Source: Modicisalibacter radicis (lineage in GTDB: Bacteria; Pseudomonadota; Gammaproteobacteria; Pseudomonadales; Halomonadaceae). Taken from it: a DNA stretch of 64,000 bases. Each line of letters starts with the position of its first letter. The stretch's first letter is position 1. The notes beneath the pieces were generated by a model that was not told where the DNA came from, searched no databases, and saw only the letters and a program-made list of their open reading frames with translations. The translations under genes and the position numbers were made by a program. Below are positions 8,776 to 18,967 of the stretch, in pieces. The stretch covers positions 124,001-188,000 of the forward strand of contig NZ_CAAHFN010000054.1 of the NCBI RefSeq assembly GCF_900961225.1. The letters are read 5' to 3'.

Positions 8776-9729
8776 TCAGCCACGCAGGCGATCGGCGAGC
8801 AGCTTCTCGAGCTTGTCCTGGTCGTCGGCGAAGCGCCGGATGCCCTCGGCCAGCTTGTCGTTGGCCATGGCATCCTTGTTGTGGCCCCAGCGGAATTCCG
8901 GCTCGGTCAGTGCCGGCAGCCGCTCGGAGGCGTCGCCCACGTCGGTGATCTTGCGCTCGACCTCGCCTTCGCTGGCGGCCAGTTCCTCGAGCAGTGCCGG
9001 CGAGATGGTCAGGCGGTTGCAGCCGGCCAGCGCCAGGATCTGCCCGGTGGTGCGAAAGCTCGCGCCCATCACCACGGTGTCGTAACCGAAATCGCTGGCG
9101 TAGCGGCACACACCCTGCACGAACTGCACGCCGGGGTCCTGCTCCGCGGTGTAGTCCTGGCCGGTTTCCTTCTTGTACCAGTCGGTGACCCGGCCGACGA
9201 ACGGCGAGATCAGGTGCACCCCGGCGTCGAAGCAGGCGCGCGCCTGGGCGTCGCTGAACAGCAGCGTCAGGTTGCACTGGATGCCCTCGCGCTCGAGGGT
9301 CTCGGCGGCGCGGATACCCTCCCAGGTCGAGGCCAGCTTGATCAGGATGCGCTCGCGACCGACGCCATGGCGTTCGTAGAGGTCGATCAACTGGTGGGCC
9401 TTTGCGATGCTCGCCTCGCGATCGAACGACAAGCGTGCGGGGACCTCGGTGGACACGCGCCCCGGCACCAGTTGCGAAATCTCGCGGCCGATCGCCACCG
9501 AGAGCCGGTCCACCGCCTGCTCGACCTGCGATTCGGGATCGCTGACCTCGCGCTTGACGATGTCCAGCGTCTCGTCGATCAGCGCCTGGTGGCCGGGCAG
9601 ATCGAACGCCTTGAGAATCAGCGAGGGGTTGGTGGTGGCATCGTGGGGCTGATAGCGGCGAATGGCTTCCAGGTCGCCGGTGTCGGCGACGACCAGGGAA
9701 AGCTTCTTGAGAGCGTCGAGTTGGCTCAT
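8776..9729 (-). CDS. tal: transaldolase
   Basis: A 317-residue cytosolic enzyme exchanging a three-carbon ketol between sedoheptulose-7-P/glyceraldehyde-3-P and erythrose-4-P/fructose-6-P. It matches E. coli TalB: N-terminal DATTNPSLI block, catalytic Asp17, and Schiff-base Lys131 in [11 protein letters not shown]. It is the last gene of the minus-strand polyol locus, 42 bp after xylB, which makes sense because xylulose-5-P produced by XylB enters the non-oxidative pentose phosphate pathway. AAGGATG precedes the ATG. Confidence 0.96.
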   Translation of the reverse strand: MSQLDALKKLSLVVADTGDLEAIRRYQPHDATTNPSLILKAFDLPGHQALIDETLDIVKREVSDPESQVEQAVDRLSVAIGREISQLVPGRVSTEVPARLSFDREASIAKAHQLIDLYERHGVGRERILIKLASTWEGIRAAETLEREGIQCNLTLLFSDAQARACFDAGVHLISPFVGRVTDWYKKETGQDYTAEQDPGVQFVQGVCRYASDFGYDTVVMGASFRTTGQILALAGCNRLTISPALLEELAASEGEVERKITDVGDASERLPALTEPEFRWGHNKDAMANDKLAEGIRRFADDQDKLEKLLADRLRG

Positions 9730-9771
9730 GGGATCATCCTTGTCTGTCGATCGATGGGCTCGGCGCCGGGC

Positions 9772-11268
9772 TCAGGCCGGCACGCCGTAGCGTTCGGCCA
9801 GCGCCTGGCGATAGCGAAGGTAGAGTTCATCATAACGCGTGGCGGCCTCGTTGCGAGGCCGGGTACGGGTTTCGGCATCGAGACTCACCAGCCGTTCGCT
9901 GAGCGTGGCCAGCGATTCGCCGTCACCGCGGTGCCGGGCGTCGCACCACGCCGCCTGGATCGCCGCGCCCAGCGCCGCGGCTTCGGTGAAGCGCGGGCAG
10001 ACCACTTCGACGCCCAGCACGTCGGCGACGATCTGTCGCCAGATCGGGCTCTTGGCGCCGCCACCCACCAGCCGGATCTCGTTGACCCGGTCGGCCAGCG
10101 GTCCGAGCAGCTCGAGACCGTAGCGCATGCCGAAGGTCGCGCCCTCGACCACCGCCCGACACAGGTTGTCGGCGCTGGTATTGAGGCTGGTCAGGCCGAC
10201 GAAACTGGCGCTGGCATGGGGCAGCGGCGGCACCCGCTCGCCGTTGAAGAAGGGCAGCACCATCACCCCCTCGGCACCGATCGGCGCGGCGGCGACCCGC
10301 TCGCCGAAGGTCTCGACGTCGAAGCCGAACAACTCGCGCACCCGGGTGGTCGCCGAGGTCACGTTCATGGTGCACACCAGCGGTAGCCAGCCGCCGCTGC
10401 TGGCGCAGAAGTTGGCGACCATGCCCTGGGCGTCGATCACCGGCTCCTCGGCATAGGCGCATACCGTGCCCGAGGTGCCCAGGCTCATGGTCACCAGCCC
10501 CGGAGCGATGTTGCCGGTGCCGATCGCCGCCATCATGTTGTCGCCGCCGCCGCTGGCGACCAGCACGTCGTCGGCCAGGCCCAGCTCGCGGGCCACCTCG
10601 GCGCGTACCCGACCGACCGGCTCGGACGATTCGATCAGCCGCGGCAGCACCCGGTTCGGATCGAGCTCGGGGGCGACGGCCTGGAACACCTCGTGATGCC
10701 ATGCGCGACGGCGGGTATCGAAGTAGCCGGTGCCCGAGGCGTCGCCGCATTCGGTGACCCGCTCCCCGGTCAGCCAGAAATTGAGATAGTCGTGGGGCAG
10801 CAGCAGGCTGTCGATGCGCCGATAGGCGTCGGGGTGGGTGTCGCGCAGCCAGGCGACCTTGGACGCGGTGTAGCCGGTCTGCAGCAGCAGGCCGAGCTTG
10901 TCGAGGCAGCCCTGGCGGCCGCCCAGCGTCTCGATCAGGTTCTCGTTGTGCAGCGCGGTCTCGGTGTCGCACCACAGCTTGGCCGGATAGACCGGCTCGC
11001 CCCGGGCATCCAGCGCGACCATGCCGTGCTGTTGACCCGACACGCCGATGGCGCGGATCGTGCGGGCGTCGATGCCCGCCTCGGCCAGCGCCTCGGCGAA
11101 CGCGCCGCGCAGCGCGGCCAGCCAGTCGTCGACCGACTGCTCGCGCCGGCCGCCGTCGCCCTCGATCAGCTGATGCCCCCGGCTGCCTTCGCCGACGATC
11201 GTCGCGCGCTCCGCATCGACGATCACCACCTTGGTGCTCTGGGTGCCACAATCCACGCCTAGATACAT
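9772..11268 (-). CDS. xylB: xylulokinase
   Basis: A 498-residue FGGY-family kinase that phosphorylates D-xylulose to xylulose-5-phosphate. It starts MYLGVDCGTQSTK with the phosphate-binding loop, and carries the catalytic Asp near residue 243 in ASGGGDNMMAAIG and the C-terminal RLVGGGAKSPIWRQI block typical of XylB. Upstream is mannitol 2-dehydrogenase, an enzyme class that often also oxidises D-arabitol to D-xylulose, giving XylB a substrate. In Rhodobacter smo and Pseudomonas mtl operons the same gene pair occurs. Confidence 0.95.
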   Translation of the reverse strand: MYLGVDCGTQSTKVVIVDAERATIVGEGSRGHQLIEGDGGRREQSVDDWLAALRGAFAEALAEAGIDARTIRAIGVSGQQHGMVALDARGEPVYPAKLWCDTETALHNENLIETLGGRQGCLDKLGLLLQTGYTASKVAWLRDTHPDAYRRIDSLLLPHDYLNFWLTGERVTECGDASGTGYFDTRRRAWHHEVFQAVAPELDPNRVLPRLIESSEPVGRVRAEVARELGLADDVLVASGGGDNMMAAIGTGNIAPGLVTMSLGTSGTVCAYAEEPVIDAQGMVANFCASSGGWLPLVCTMNVTSATTRVRELFGFDVETFGERVAAAPIGAEGVMVLPFFNGERVPPLPHASASFVGLTSLNTSADNLCRAVVEGATFGMRYGLELLGPLADRVNEIRLVGGGAKSPIWRQIVADVLGVEVVCPRFTEAAALGAAIQAAWCDARHRGDGESLATLSERLVSLDAETRTRPRNEAATRYDELYLRYRQALAERYGVPA

Positions 11269-11335
11269 TCCCCACTCCCATTCCGGTGCTGGCGCCAGTC
11301 AGTACAAGGGTAGCCGCCGACGCCTGCAATGAACA

Positions 11336-12814
11336 TCAGCGCGGGCCCACCAGCGCCTCGACAGTGGCCCGCGCGCCGTCGCGATGCAGCCGCTCGAGGG
11401 CATCGAGATAGGCCGCACGGAAGCGTTCGTCCTCGGCCAGCTCGCCGAACAACTGACGGTTGCCGATGAACGCATGTGGATCCCGGCGGTTGTCGGCGGC
11501 CAGCGTCATCAATTCGTCCCTCAGGCGATCGACCACCTCGATGGGCTCGCCCTGCTCGTCGCGGCCCTCGGCGTAGCGCGCCCAGCTCGCCACCACCGCC
11601 GCGCTGCGCTTGATCTCGCCGCCGCGTTCGAGCTGCTCGCGGATCACCGGCAGCAGCCACTTGGGGATGCGGTCCGAACTCTCGGCGCACAGCCTCGCCA
11701 GGGTATCGCGGATCTCGGGGTTGGCGAAGCGCGCGATCAGCGTGCGCTTGTAGTCGTCGAGATCGACCCCCGGCACCGGCGACAGCGTCGGTGTGGCCTC
11801 GATGTCCATGTAGTCGAGCAGGAAATCGACGAACAGCGGATCCTGACAGACCTCATGGGCGTAACGGTAACCCGCCAGGTAGCCGAAATAGGTCAGCGCC
11901 TGGTGACTGGCGTTGAGCAGCCGCAGCTTCATCAGCTCGTAGGGAATCACGTCGTCGACCATCTGCACCCCGACCTCCTCGAAGGGCGGCCGCCCGAGCG
12001 GAAACTGGTCCTCGAGCACCCACTGGGTGAACGGCTCGCAGACCACCGGCCACTGGTCCTCGACGCCGAAGCGCTCGGCCAGCGCCGTGATGTCGGCCGG
12101 CGTGGTCACCGGGGTGATGCGATCGACCATGGCGTTGGGGAAGCTGACCTCGGCCTCGATCCAGGCACCCAGCTCGCCGTCCAGCGCCCGGGCGTGGGCG
12201 GTGAACATGCGCCGGGCAACCTCGCCGTTGCCCTGGATGTTGTCGCAGGACATCACCGTGAACGGCTCGATGTCCCGCGCGCGACGCCGCTTGAGCGCGG
12301 CGACCACCAGCCCGAAGGTGGTGCGCGGCGCGTCGGGTTCGGCGAGATCGTGGGCGACGTCGGGGTTGGTCAGGTCGTATTCGCCGGTCACGTGATGAAA
12401 GTTGTAGCCGCCCTCGGTGACGGTCAGCGAGACGATCCGCGTCGCCGGGTCGGCCATGCGCTCGATCACCGCCTCGCACTCGTCGGGCGCGTAAAGGTAG
12501 TCGACGATGGAGCCGATCACCCGCGGCTCGTAACGGCCGTCGGGATGCTTGACCACCAGCGTGTAGAGATGGTCCTGGGCGGCCAGCGCGGCCTGCATGC
12601 GCCGGTCGCCGGGCATCACGCCGACGCCGACGATGCCCCAGTCGAGCGCCTCGCCCCGGTTCATCAGCTCGTCGAGGTACATCGCCTGGTGCGCGCGATG
12701 AAAGCCGCCCACGCCGATGTGGACGATACCCGGCGTGACCCGCGAACGGTCGTAGCGCGGCGTGGCGACGGCGGCGCCGAATCCGGCCAGGGTGTCGTTG
12801 GTCAGTTCAGTCAT
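11336..12814 (-). CDS. mtlK: mannitol 2-dehydrogenase (long-chain polyol dehydrogenase family)
   Basis: A 492-residue NAD-dependent dehydrogenase that oxidises D-mannitol to D-fructose, and in characterised relatives also D-arabitol and D-sorbitol. It has the N-terminal nucleotide-binding region with HIGVGGFHRAHQ, and catalytic Lys296, Asn301 and His304 in the MKLRLLNASHQ block, equivalent to Lys295/Asn300/His303 of the Pseudomonas fluorescens enzyme. Its start overlaps the preceding kinase gene by 8 bp, implying translational coupling; AAGGAG sits 8 bases upstream of the ATG. Confidence 0.94.
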   Translation of the reverse strand: MTELTNDTLAGFGAAVATPRYDRSRVTPGIVHIGVGGFHRAHQAMYLDELMNRGEALDWGIVGVGVMPGDRRMQAALAAQDHLYTLVVKHPDGRYEPRVIGSIVDYLYAPDECEAVIERMADPATRIVSLTVTEGGYNFHHVTGEYDLTNPDVAHDLAEPDAPRTTFGLVVAALKRRRARDIEPFTVMSCDNIQGNGEVARRMFTAHARALDGELGAWIEAEVSFPNAMVDRITPVTTPADITALAERFGVEDQWPVVCEPFTQWVLEDQFPLGRPPFEEVGVQMVDDVIPYELMKLRLLNASHQALTYFGYLAGYRYAHEVCQDPLFVDFLLDYMDIEATPTLSPVPGVDLDDYKRTLIARFANPEIRDTLARLCAESSDRIPKWLLPVIREQLERGGEIKRSAAVVASWARYAEGRDEQGEPIEVVDRLRDELMTLAADNRRDPHAFIGNRQLFGELAEDERFRAAYLDALERLHRDGARATVEALVGPR

Positions 12815-13523
12815 CTAGGGACTCCTTGGGGCCGAGCGCGTGTCGAAGCCCGGCGTTGAAATGCCAGCGCCAGTGCGGCGCCACCGAGCGGTCGTTGACC
12901 AGCCGCGCGTTGAGCATGTCCTTGTCGTGGGTGCGCCGGTGGGCGCCCCGTTCGTCCTCGCCCATGCCTTGCCAGCGATCGAGCAGCCGCTCGACCAGCA
13001 CGGCGTCGGGCACGTCGATGAACAGCGTCAGGTCGAACAGCGCATGCAGCTCGCGCCAGCCCGGCGCATCGAGCAACAGGTAATTGCCCTCGACCAGCAC
13101 CAGGCGATGCCCGGGCAGGATCAGGCGGCCGCCGGCGCGCGCCAGGTCGAGCGGACGATCGAACACCGGCACCGCCACCGTGCCCGCGTCGCGTCGCAGG
13201 CGCCTCAGGTCGCCCGCCAGACCCTCGACATCGAAGGTCTCCGGCGCGCCCTTGATCATTAGCCGGCCCTGCGGCTCGAGCACCGCGTTGTCGTAGTGGT
13301 AGCCATCCATCGGCACGACCGAGGCAAATCCCGGGCGCAACGCGTCGAGCCGTTGGCGGAGCCGCTCGGCGAGGGTCGACTTGCCCGCCGCCGGCGGCCC
13401 GGCGATGGCCACCAGGGTGCGTCGCTCCGGCGCGGCGTTCGCCAGCAGCCGCTCGGCCATGACGTCCAGCGTCGGTGTCATGGGGAGATCGTCGTTCGCG
13501 TTGGGTGTCGTCGTTCGGGTCAC
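12807..13523 (-). CDS. P-loop nucleoside/sugar kinase family protein
   Basis: A 238-residue protein of the uridine kinase/pantothenate kinase-like P-loop group. The Walker A motif GPPAAGKST is at about residues 42-50, followed by VVPMDGYHYDNAVL with a likely catalytic Asp, and VLVEGNYLLLD. Homologues sit in sugar operons and are often annotated as fructose-transport-linked kinases. It is a candidate fructokinase for the fructose made by the polyol dehydrogenases, since the PfkB kinase in this operon is truncated. That is inference. The start is GTG 13523, with GAGGTGA 5 bases upstream; ATG 13481 is an alternative. Confidence 0.7.
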   Translation of the reverse strand: MTRTTTPNANDDLPMTPTLDVMAERLLANAAPERRTLVAIAGPPAAGKSTLAERLRQRLDALRPGFASVVPMDGYHYDNAVLEPQGRLMIKGAPETFDVEGLAGDLRRLRRDAGTVAVPVFDRPLDLARAGGRLILPGHRLVLVEGNYLLLDAPGWRELHALFDLTLFIDVPDAVLVERLLDRWQGMGEDERGAHRRTHDKDMLNARLVNDRSVAPHWRWHFNAGLRHALGPKESLDD

Positions 13524-13538
13524 GCGGTCACCTCGCCG

Positions 13539-14288
13539 TCAGCAGGCCGTGTAGCCGCCGTCCACCCGCAGGTCGGCGCCATTGATCATCGCCGCCGCAT
13601 CCGAGGCCAGAAACAGGATGCTGTGGGCGATCTCGTCGGGGCTGGCGAAGCGTCGGGTGGGAATCAGCGCCTTCATGCGCTCGCCCTTCTCGCCCGCCCA
13701 GCCGTAACGACCCAGCTCGGTATCGACCACTGTCGGCGAGACCGCGTTGGTGGTGATGCCGTGCGGCCCCCACTCGAGCGCCAGGGTGCGGGTCAGTCCC
13801 AGCACGCCGGACTTGCTGGCGCAGTAGGCGAGGTGCCCTTCCAGGCCGACACTGGCCGCCTGCGAGGCGAGATTGACGATCCGCCCGTAGCCGCGCTCGA
13901 GCATCTGCCGGCCCACCGCGCGGCAACACAGGAACACACCGCGCAGGTTGACCGCCTGGGTCGCGTCCCACAACGCGGCGTCCATCGCCTCGGCCGCCGC
14001 CAGCGGGCCGATGCCGGCGTTGTTGACCAGCACGTCGATGCGCCCGAAGCGCTCGATGGCCCGCGCGACGAGCGCCTCGACCCCCGTTTCGTCGCTGACG
14101 TCGATCACCAGGGCCAGGTGCGCCTCGCCGAGCGTGTCGGCGACATCCTCGACCGCCTCGCTCCTGTCGGCCAGCACCAGTCGCGCGCCGCTTGCCGCGA
14201 AGCGCTCGGCGAGGCGCTTGCCGATGCCGTTGGCCGCACCGGTGATCAGCACCACGCTGTCGCTGAAATCGAATTGCAGTTGACTCAT
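13539..14288 (-). CDS. SDR-family polyol dehydrogenase (GolD/galactitol-dehydrogenase-like)
   Basis: A 249-residue classical short-chain dehydrogenase with TGAANGIG (16-23), NNAG, catalytic Ser142, Tyr155 and Lys159. The C-terminus RVDGGYTAC and overall pattern are closest to the sugar-alcohol SDRs such as galactitol or ribitol dehydrogenases. The cofactor is probably NAD+, because Asp41 ends beta-2 (LVLADRS). The substrate cannot be fixed. Its ATG overlaps the stop of the truncated PfkB gene (ATGA), so it is now read in coupling with that remnant; GGGAG also lies 8 bases upstream. Confidence 0.85.
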   Translation of the reverse strand: MSQLQFDFSDSVVLITGAANGIGKRLAERFAASGARLVLADRSEAVEDVADTLGEAHLALVIDVSDETGVEALVARAIERFGRIDVLVNNAGIGPLAAAEAMDAALWDATQAVNLRGVFLCCRAVGRQMLERGYGRIVNLASQAASVGLEGHLAYCASKSGVLGLTRTLALEWGPHGITTNAVSPTVVDTELGRYGWAGEKGERMKALIPTRRFASPDEIAHSILFLASDAAAMINGADLRVDGGYTAC

Positions 14289-14488
14289 CGTTTTGCTCCC
14301 GTCGGCAGGCAGGCATAGGCGACCCGCGCGCCCATGCGCGCCGCCTGGGAGGCGAAGATCGCCGGCGCGCCGCCGGGAAACGGCCCCTGGAAGCGCCCCG
14401 GTGCATCGAAGCGCTGGCCGGGCCGTTCGGCGACGAATTCGGCGAGCATTTCACCGGCGGTGACGATATCGAACGCGAAGTCGCTCAT
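14285..14488 (-). pseudogene. truncated PfkB-family sugar kinase (N-terminal remnant)
   Basis: A 67-residue ORF whose first ~55 residues are a normal PfkB kinase N-terminus: FDIVTAGEMLAEFV, then GPFPGGAPAIFASQAARMGA and RVAYA. Intact tagatose/ribokinase-like enzymes continue for about 250 more residues with the phosphate-binding and GAGD motifs. Here the frame ends after a short unrelated tail (CLPTGAKR). It starts 2 bp after the sorbitol dehydrogenase stop and its own stop overlaps the next ATG, so the deletion preserved operon coupling. It lacks the active site and should be non-functional as a kinase. It would originally have phosphorylated a ketohexose. Confidence 0.75.
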
Positions 14489-14490
14489 GG

Positions 14491-15276
14491 TCAGCTCATC
14501 CAGTTGCCGCCGTCGACGTTCAGCGTCTGCGCCACCACGTAGTCGCTGTCATCGCTTGCCAGGAACACCGCCGCACCGACATGGTCCCCGGGGCGCCCCA
14601 TGCGGCCATAGGGCACCGCCTCGCCGACCAGGCGCTTCTTCTCGCCCGCCGGACGCCCCTCGTAACGCGCGAAAAGCGCATCGACCTCGTCCCACATCGG
14701 CGTGTCGACCACCCCGGGGGCGATACCGTTGACGTTGATGCCCTGCTTGATCAGGCCGAGCCCGCACGACTGGGTGAGGCTGATCACCGCCGCCTTGGAG
14801 GCGCAGTACATGCTGACCAGCGGTTCGCCGCGGCGCCCGGCCTGGGAGGCCATGTTGATGATCTTGCCGCCGGCGCCGCGCGCGACCATGTGCGCGGCCA
14901 CCGCCTGCAGGGTGAAGAAGGTGCCCTTGACGTTGATGCCGAACTGGCGATCGTAGCTGGCCTCGCTGACCTCGAGGATCGGGGCCATGTCGAACACCGC
15001 GGCGTTGTTGACCAGGATGTCGATGCCGCCGAAGCGCGCCTCGACGGCATCGATCATCGCCTGCCGCGAGGTGGAGTCGGCCACGTCGAGACGCACCGCC
15101 ATCACCGGCGCATCGTTCGCAGCGGCCCGTATGTCGGCGACCGCCCGTTCGGCGGCAGCCGTGTCGATATCGGCGATCGCCACCCGCGCGCCCTCCTGCA
15201 GATAGCGTTTGACGATCGCCAGGCCGATGCCGCGAGCCCCGCCGGTGACTATCGCCGTGCGCTTGTCGAGTTTCAT
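14491..15276 (-). CDS. smoS: sorbitol (L-iditol 2-) dehydrogenase, SDR family
   Basis: A 261-residue short-chain dehydrogenase close to Rhodobacter SmoS: TGGARGIG (11-18), IADID (NAD+-selecting Asp), NNAA, Ser144, Tyr157, Lys161 and the IAPGVVDTPMWD segment. It oxidises D-sorbitol to D-fructose and often galactitol to tagatose. ATG 15276 is chosen because AAGGA is 9 bases upstream; the ATG 9 bp earlier would touch the ribosome site. It lies directly after the HAD gene in the polyol operon. Confidence 0.9.
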   Translation of the reverse strand: MKLDKRTAIVTGGARGIGLAIVKRYLQEGARVAIADIDTAAAERAVADIRAAANDAPVMAVRLDVADSTSRQAMIDAVEARFGGIDILVNNAAVFDMAPILEVSEASYDRQFGINVKGTFFTLQAVAAHMVARGAGGKIINMASQAGRRGEPLVSMYCASKAAVISLTQSCGLGLIKQGINVNGIAPGVVDTPMWDEVDALFARYEGRPAGEKKRLVGEAVPYGRMGRPGDHVGAAVFLASDDSDYVVAQTLNVDGGNWMS

Positions 15277-15328
15277 CGCTTTCATTCCTTGTCCGAGTGA
15301 AGTCTTGGGCGACCCGAGAGGAGACCGC

Positions 15329-16020
15329 TCAGCATCCGGCCTGGCGCTCGCCACGCCAGCGCTGCACCAGCGTGCCGAGCTCCGCCATGTTCTCGAGCAC
15401 CTGCCAGACGCCGGCCTCGCGCAGCCGGTCGTCGTGCCCGGGTTCGATATGGCTGGCCCCGGTGAAACCGATCACCGTCATGCCCGCGGCACGCGCCGCG
15501 CTGGCCCCGGAAACGCTGTCCTCGACCACCAGACAGGCCCCGGGCGCGACCCCGAGGCTTTTCGCCGCCAGGAGATAGACATCCGGCGCCGGCTTGGGCC
15601 GGACCACCTGTTCGGCGGTGAACAGCGGCACATCGCCGAGCCGGGCATCGAGCCCGGTGTTGGCCAGCGAGGCGACGACCCGGCGGCGACTGCTGTTGGA
15701 GACGATCGCCAGAGGCAGGTCGAGCGCATCGAGCGCCGCCGCCACACCGACCATCGCCTCGAGTTCCGCGGCCAGGCGCGTCTCGATCGCCGCGTCGATG
15801 CGCGCCAGGGCATCGGCGGGCAAGGCGTGGCCGCTGCGTTCGGCGAGATGATCGAGAATCGCCTCGGTGGTCATGCCCAGCGCCCGGCGCAGTTCATCGT
15901 CGGCATGCAGGTCGGGCAGCCAGGCCGCCAGGCGCTCGCTCAGCACCGCCTCGGCGATCGCTTCGCTGTCGACCAGCACGCCATCGCAATCGAAGATCAG
16001 CACCTCCATGGGCGGCGCCA

Positions 16021-16021
<1 letters not shown>
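15329..16021 (-). CDS. HAD-superfamily phosphatase (beta-phosphoglucomutase/GPH-like)
   Basis: A 230-residue HAD hydrolase with motif I FDCDGVLVDSE (nucleophile Asp11, Asp13), motif II in AIVSNSS, motif III Lys in VVRPKPAPDVY, and motif IV VVEDSVSGASAA. The cap type matches phosphoglycolate phosphatase/beta-phosphoglucomutase relatives. Within the polyol operon it probably dephosphorylates a sugar phosphate that is a dead end or signal; the substrate is unknown. Its ATG overlaps the smoK stop codon (ATGA at 16018-16021), so it is translationally coupled to the transporter. Confidence 0.85.
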
Positions 16022-17163
<1,142 letters not shown>

Positions 17164-17173
17164 GGCGGATTCC

Positions 17174-17995
17174 TTATTTGACGGCGCCGAAGGTGAGACC
17201 GCGAACCATCTGTTTCTGGGTCATCCAGCCGAAGATCAGGATCGGCGCGATGGCCAGCGTCGAGGCGGCGGACAGCTTGGCCCAGAACAGCCCTTCAGGG
17301 CTCGAGAAGGAGGCGATGAAGGCGGTCAGCGGGGCGGCGTCGGAGGTCGTCAGGTTGAGACTCCAGAACGCCTCGTTCCAGCTCAGGATCACCGACAGCA
17401 GGCCGGTGGAGGCGATCCCCGGCAGGGTCAGCGGCAGCAGCAGGTAGAGCACTTCCTGCAGGGTGCCGGCACCGTCCATGCGTCCCGCCTCGAGGATGTC
17501 CTTGGGAATGTCCTTGAAGAAGGTGTAGAGCATCCACACCACGATCGGCAGGTTCATCAGCATGTAGACGACGATCAGCCCGAGCTGCGAGTCGAGCAGG
17601 CCCATGTCGCGGAACAGCAGGTAGACCGGCATCAGCACGCCCACCGGCGGCAGCATCTTGGTGGAGAGCATCCACAGCAGCGTGCCGCGGGTGCGCTTGG
17701 TCGGCAGGAAGGCCATCGAATAGGCCGCGGGAATCGCCACGAGCAACGCCAGCAGGGTCGAGCCGAACGAGATCACGATGCTGTTGAGGGCGAACTTCAA
17801 GTAGTCGGCGCGCGCCATGACGGTGTTGTAGCCCGCCAGGGTCGGCTCGAAGAACAGGCTGGGCGGCGTCGCCACCGCCTCGCCCTCGGTCTTGAAGCCG
17901 GTCAGCACCATCCAGAAGATCGGGAAGAACACGATCAGCGCGATGCCCCAGGCGAGCAGCGTGAGCAGCAGTTTCTTGGTCATCGAAGGGTTCAT
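17174..17995 (-). CDS. smoG: polyol ABC transporter permease (MalG type)
   Basis: A 273-residue inner-membrane protein with six predicted helices and the EAA loop [14 protein letters not shown] near residue 165, which contacts the ATPase. Closest in pattern to SmoG/MtlG of sorbitol/mannitol importers. ATG 17995 (MNPSMTKK) is used, with GAGG about 10 bases upstream; the Met at 17983 is possible. The gene follows smoF after 10 bp. Confidence 0.9.
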   Translation of the reverse strand: MNPSMTKKLLLTLLAWGIALIVFFPIFWMVLTGFKTEGEAVATPPSLFFEPTLAGYNTVMARADYLKFALNSIVISFGSTLLALLVAIPAAYSMAFLPTKRTRGTLLWMLSTKMLPPVGVLMPVYLLFRDMGLLDSQLGLIVVYMLMNLPIVVWMLYTFFKDIPKDILEAGRMDGAGTLQEVLYLLLPLTLPGIASTGLLSVILSWNEAFWSLNLTTSDAAPLTAFIASFSSPEGLFWAKLSAASTLAIAPILIFGWMTQKQMVRGLTFGAVK

Positions 17996-18005
17996 GCAGT
18001 GCGCC

Positions 18006-18905
18006 TCAGGTCTCGAGATTCTTGGCCACGGTGCGGACCAGGAAGATCGCCACGATGTTGGCCAGGATGATGGCGATGACCCCGCCGGCCGAGGCGCCGC
18101 CCACGTCGAAGTCCAGCAGCGCGCGGATGTAGATGAAGTAGGCCAGGTTGGTCGAGGCCAGCCCCGGACCACCCGAGGTGGTGACGAAGATCTCGGCGAA
18201 CACGGTCAGCAGGAAGATCATCTCGATCATGATCACCACGCTGATCGCCCGCTTCAGGTGCGGCAGGGTGATGAACCAGAAGATCGCCAGGGGCCCGGCG
18301 CCGTCCATGCGCGCCGCCTCGACCTGGTCGTCGTCCAGCGACTGGATGGCGGTGAGCAGGATCAGCAGCGCGAACGGCATCCACTGCCAGGCGACGATGA
18401 TGATGATCGAGGTCAGCGGCATCGCCGAGAACCAGTCGATCACCGGCAGGCCGAGCAGGTTGCTCAGCCAGGCGAACACCCCGTTGACGGGGTGCATCAG
18501 CATGTTCTTCCACACCAGCGCGCCGACGGTGGGCATGACGAAGAACGGCGCGATCACCAGCAGCCGGGCGATGCCGCGGCCGAAGAACTCCTGCTGGAAG
18601 AGCACCGCCAGCAGCGTGCCGCCGATCACGCTGATCGCCAGCACCCAGCCGACCAGCAGCAGGGTATTGCCCATCGCCGTCCACAGCGCCGGGTCGGTGA
18701 GCAGATAGGTGTAGTTGTCCCAGCCGGCGAAGCCGGAAATCATGGGATTGATCAGGTTGTAGCGTTGGAACGAGAACCACAGGGTCATGCCCAGCGGCAC
18801 CAGCATCCACAGCAGCAACAGCGTGACCGCCGGGCCCTGCAGGAACAGGTTGCGGAAGCCCCCGACGGTTCGTCCGGACGTTCTTTCGCGCATGGGGGAG
18901 CCCAT
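18006..18905 (-). CDS. smoF: polyol ABC transporter permease (MalF type)
   Basis: A 299-residue inner-membrane protein with six helices and an EAA-like loop VEAARMDGAGPLAIF near residue 195. It pairs with SmoG to form the channel. The N-terminal start is not certain: neither ATG 18905 (MGSPMRERT) nor ATG 18893 has a good Shine-Dalgarno sequence. A hairpin at 18929-18953 separates it from smoE, which usually lowers permease expression relative to the binding protein. Confidence 0.9.
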   Translation of the reverse strand: MGSPMRERTSGRTVGGFRNLFLQGPAVTLLLLWMLVPLGMTLWFSFQRYNLINPMISGFAGWDNYTYLLTDPALWTAMGNTLLLVGWVLAISVIGGTLLAVLFQQEFFGRGIARLLVIAPFFVMPTVGALVWKNMLMHPVNGVFAWLSNLLGLPVIDWFSAMPLTSIIIIVAWQWMPFALLILLTAIQSLDDDQVEAARMDGAGPLAIFWFITLPHLKRAISVVIMIEMIFLLTVFAEIFVTTSGGPGLASTNLAYFIYIRALLDFDVGGASAGGVIAIILANIVAIFLVRTVAKNLET

Positions 18906-18928
18906 TCAAGATGAGGAGTCGGTAAAAG

Positions 18929-18953
18929 CGGCCGGATCATGACGATCCGGCCG
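18929..18953 (-). other. intercistronic hairpin between smoE and smoF
   Basis: A perfect 10-bp stem, CGGCCGGATC (18929-18938) with GATCCGGCCG (18944-18953), and a 5-base loop. No T-run follows on the minus strand, so it is more likely an mRNA 3'-end stabiliser or partial attenuator. Such hairpins after the binding-protein gene are common in ABC operons. Confidence 0.6.
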
Positions 18954-18967
18954 AAGCGGGACACGCG

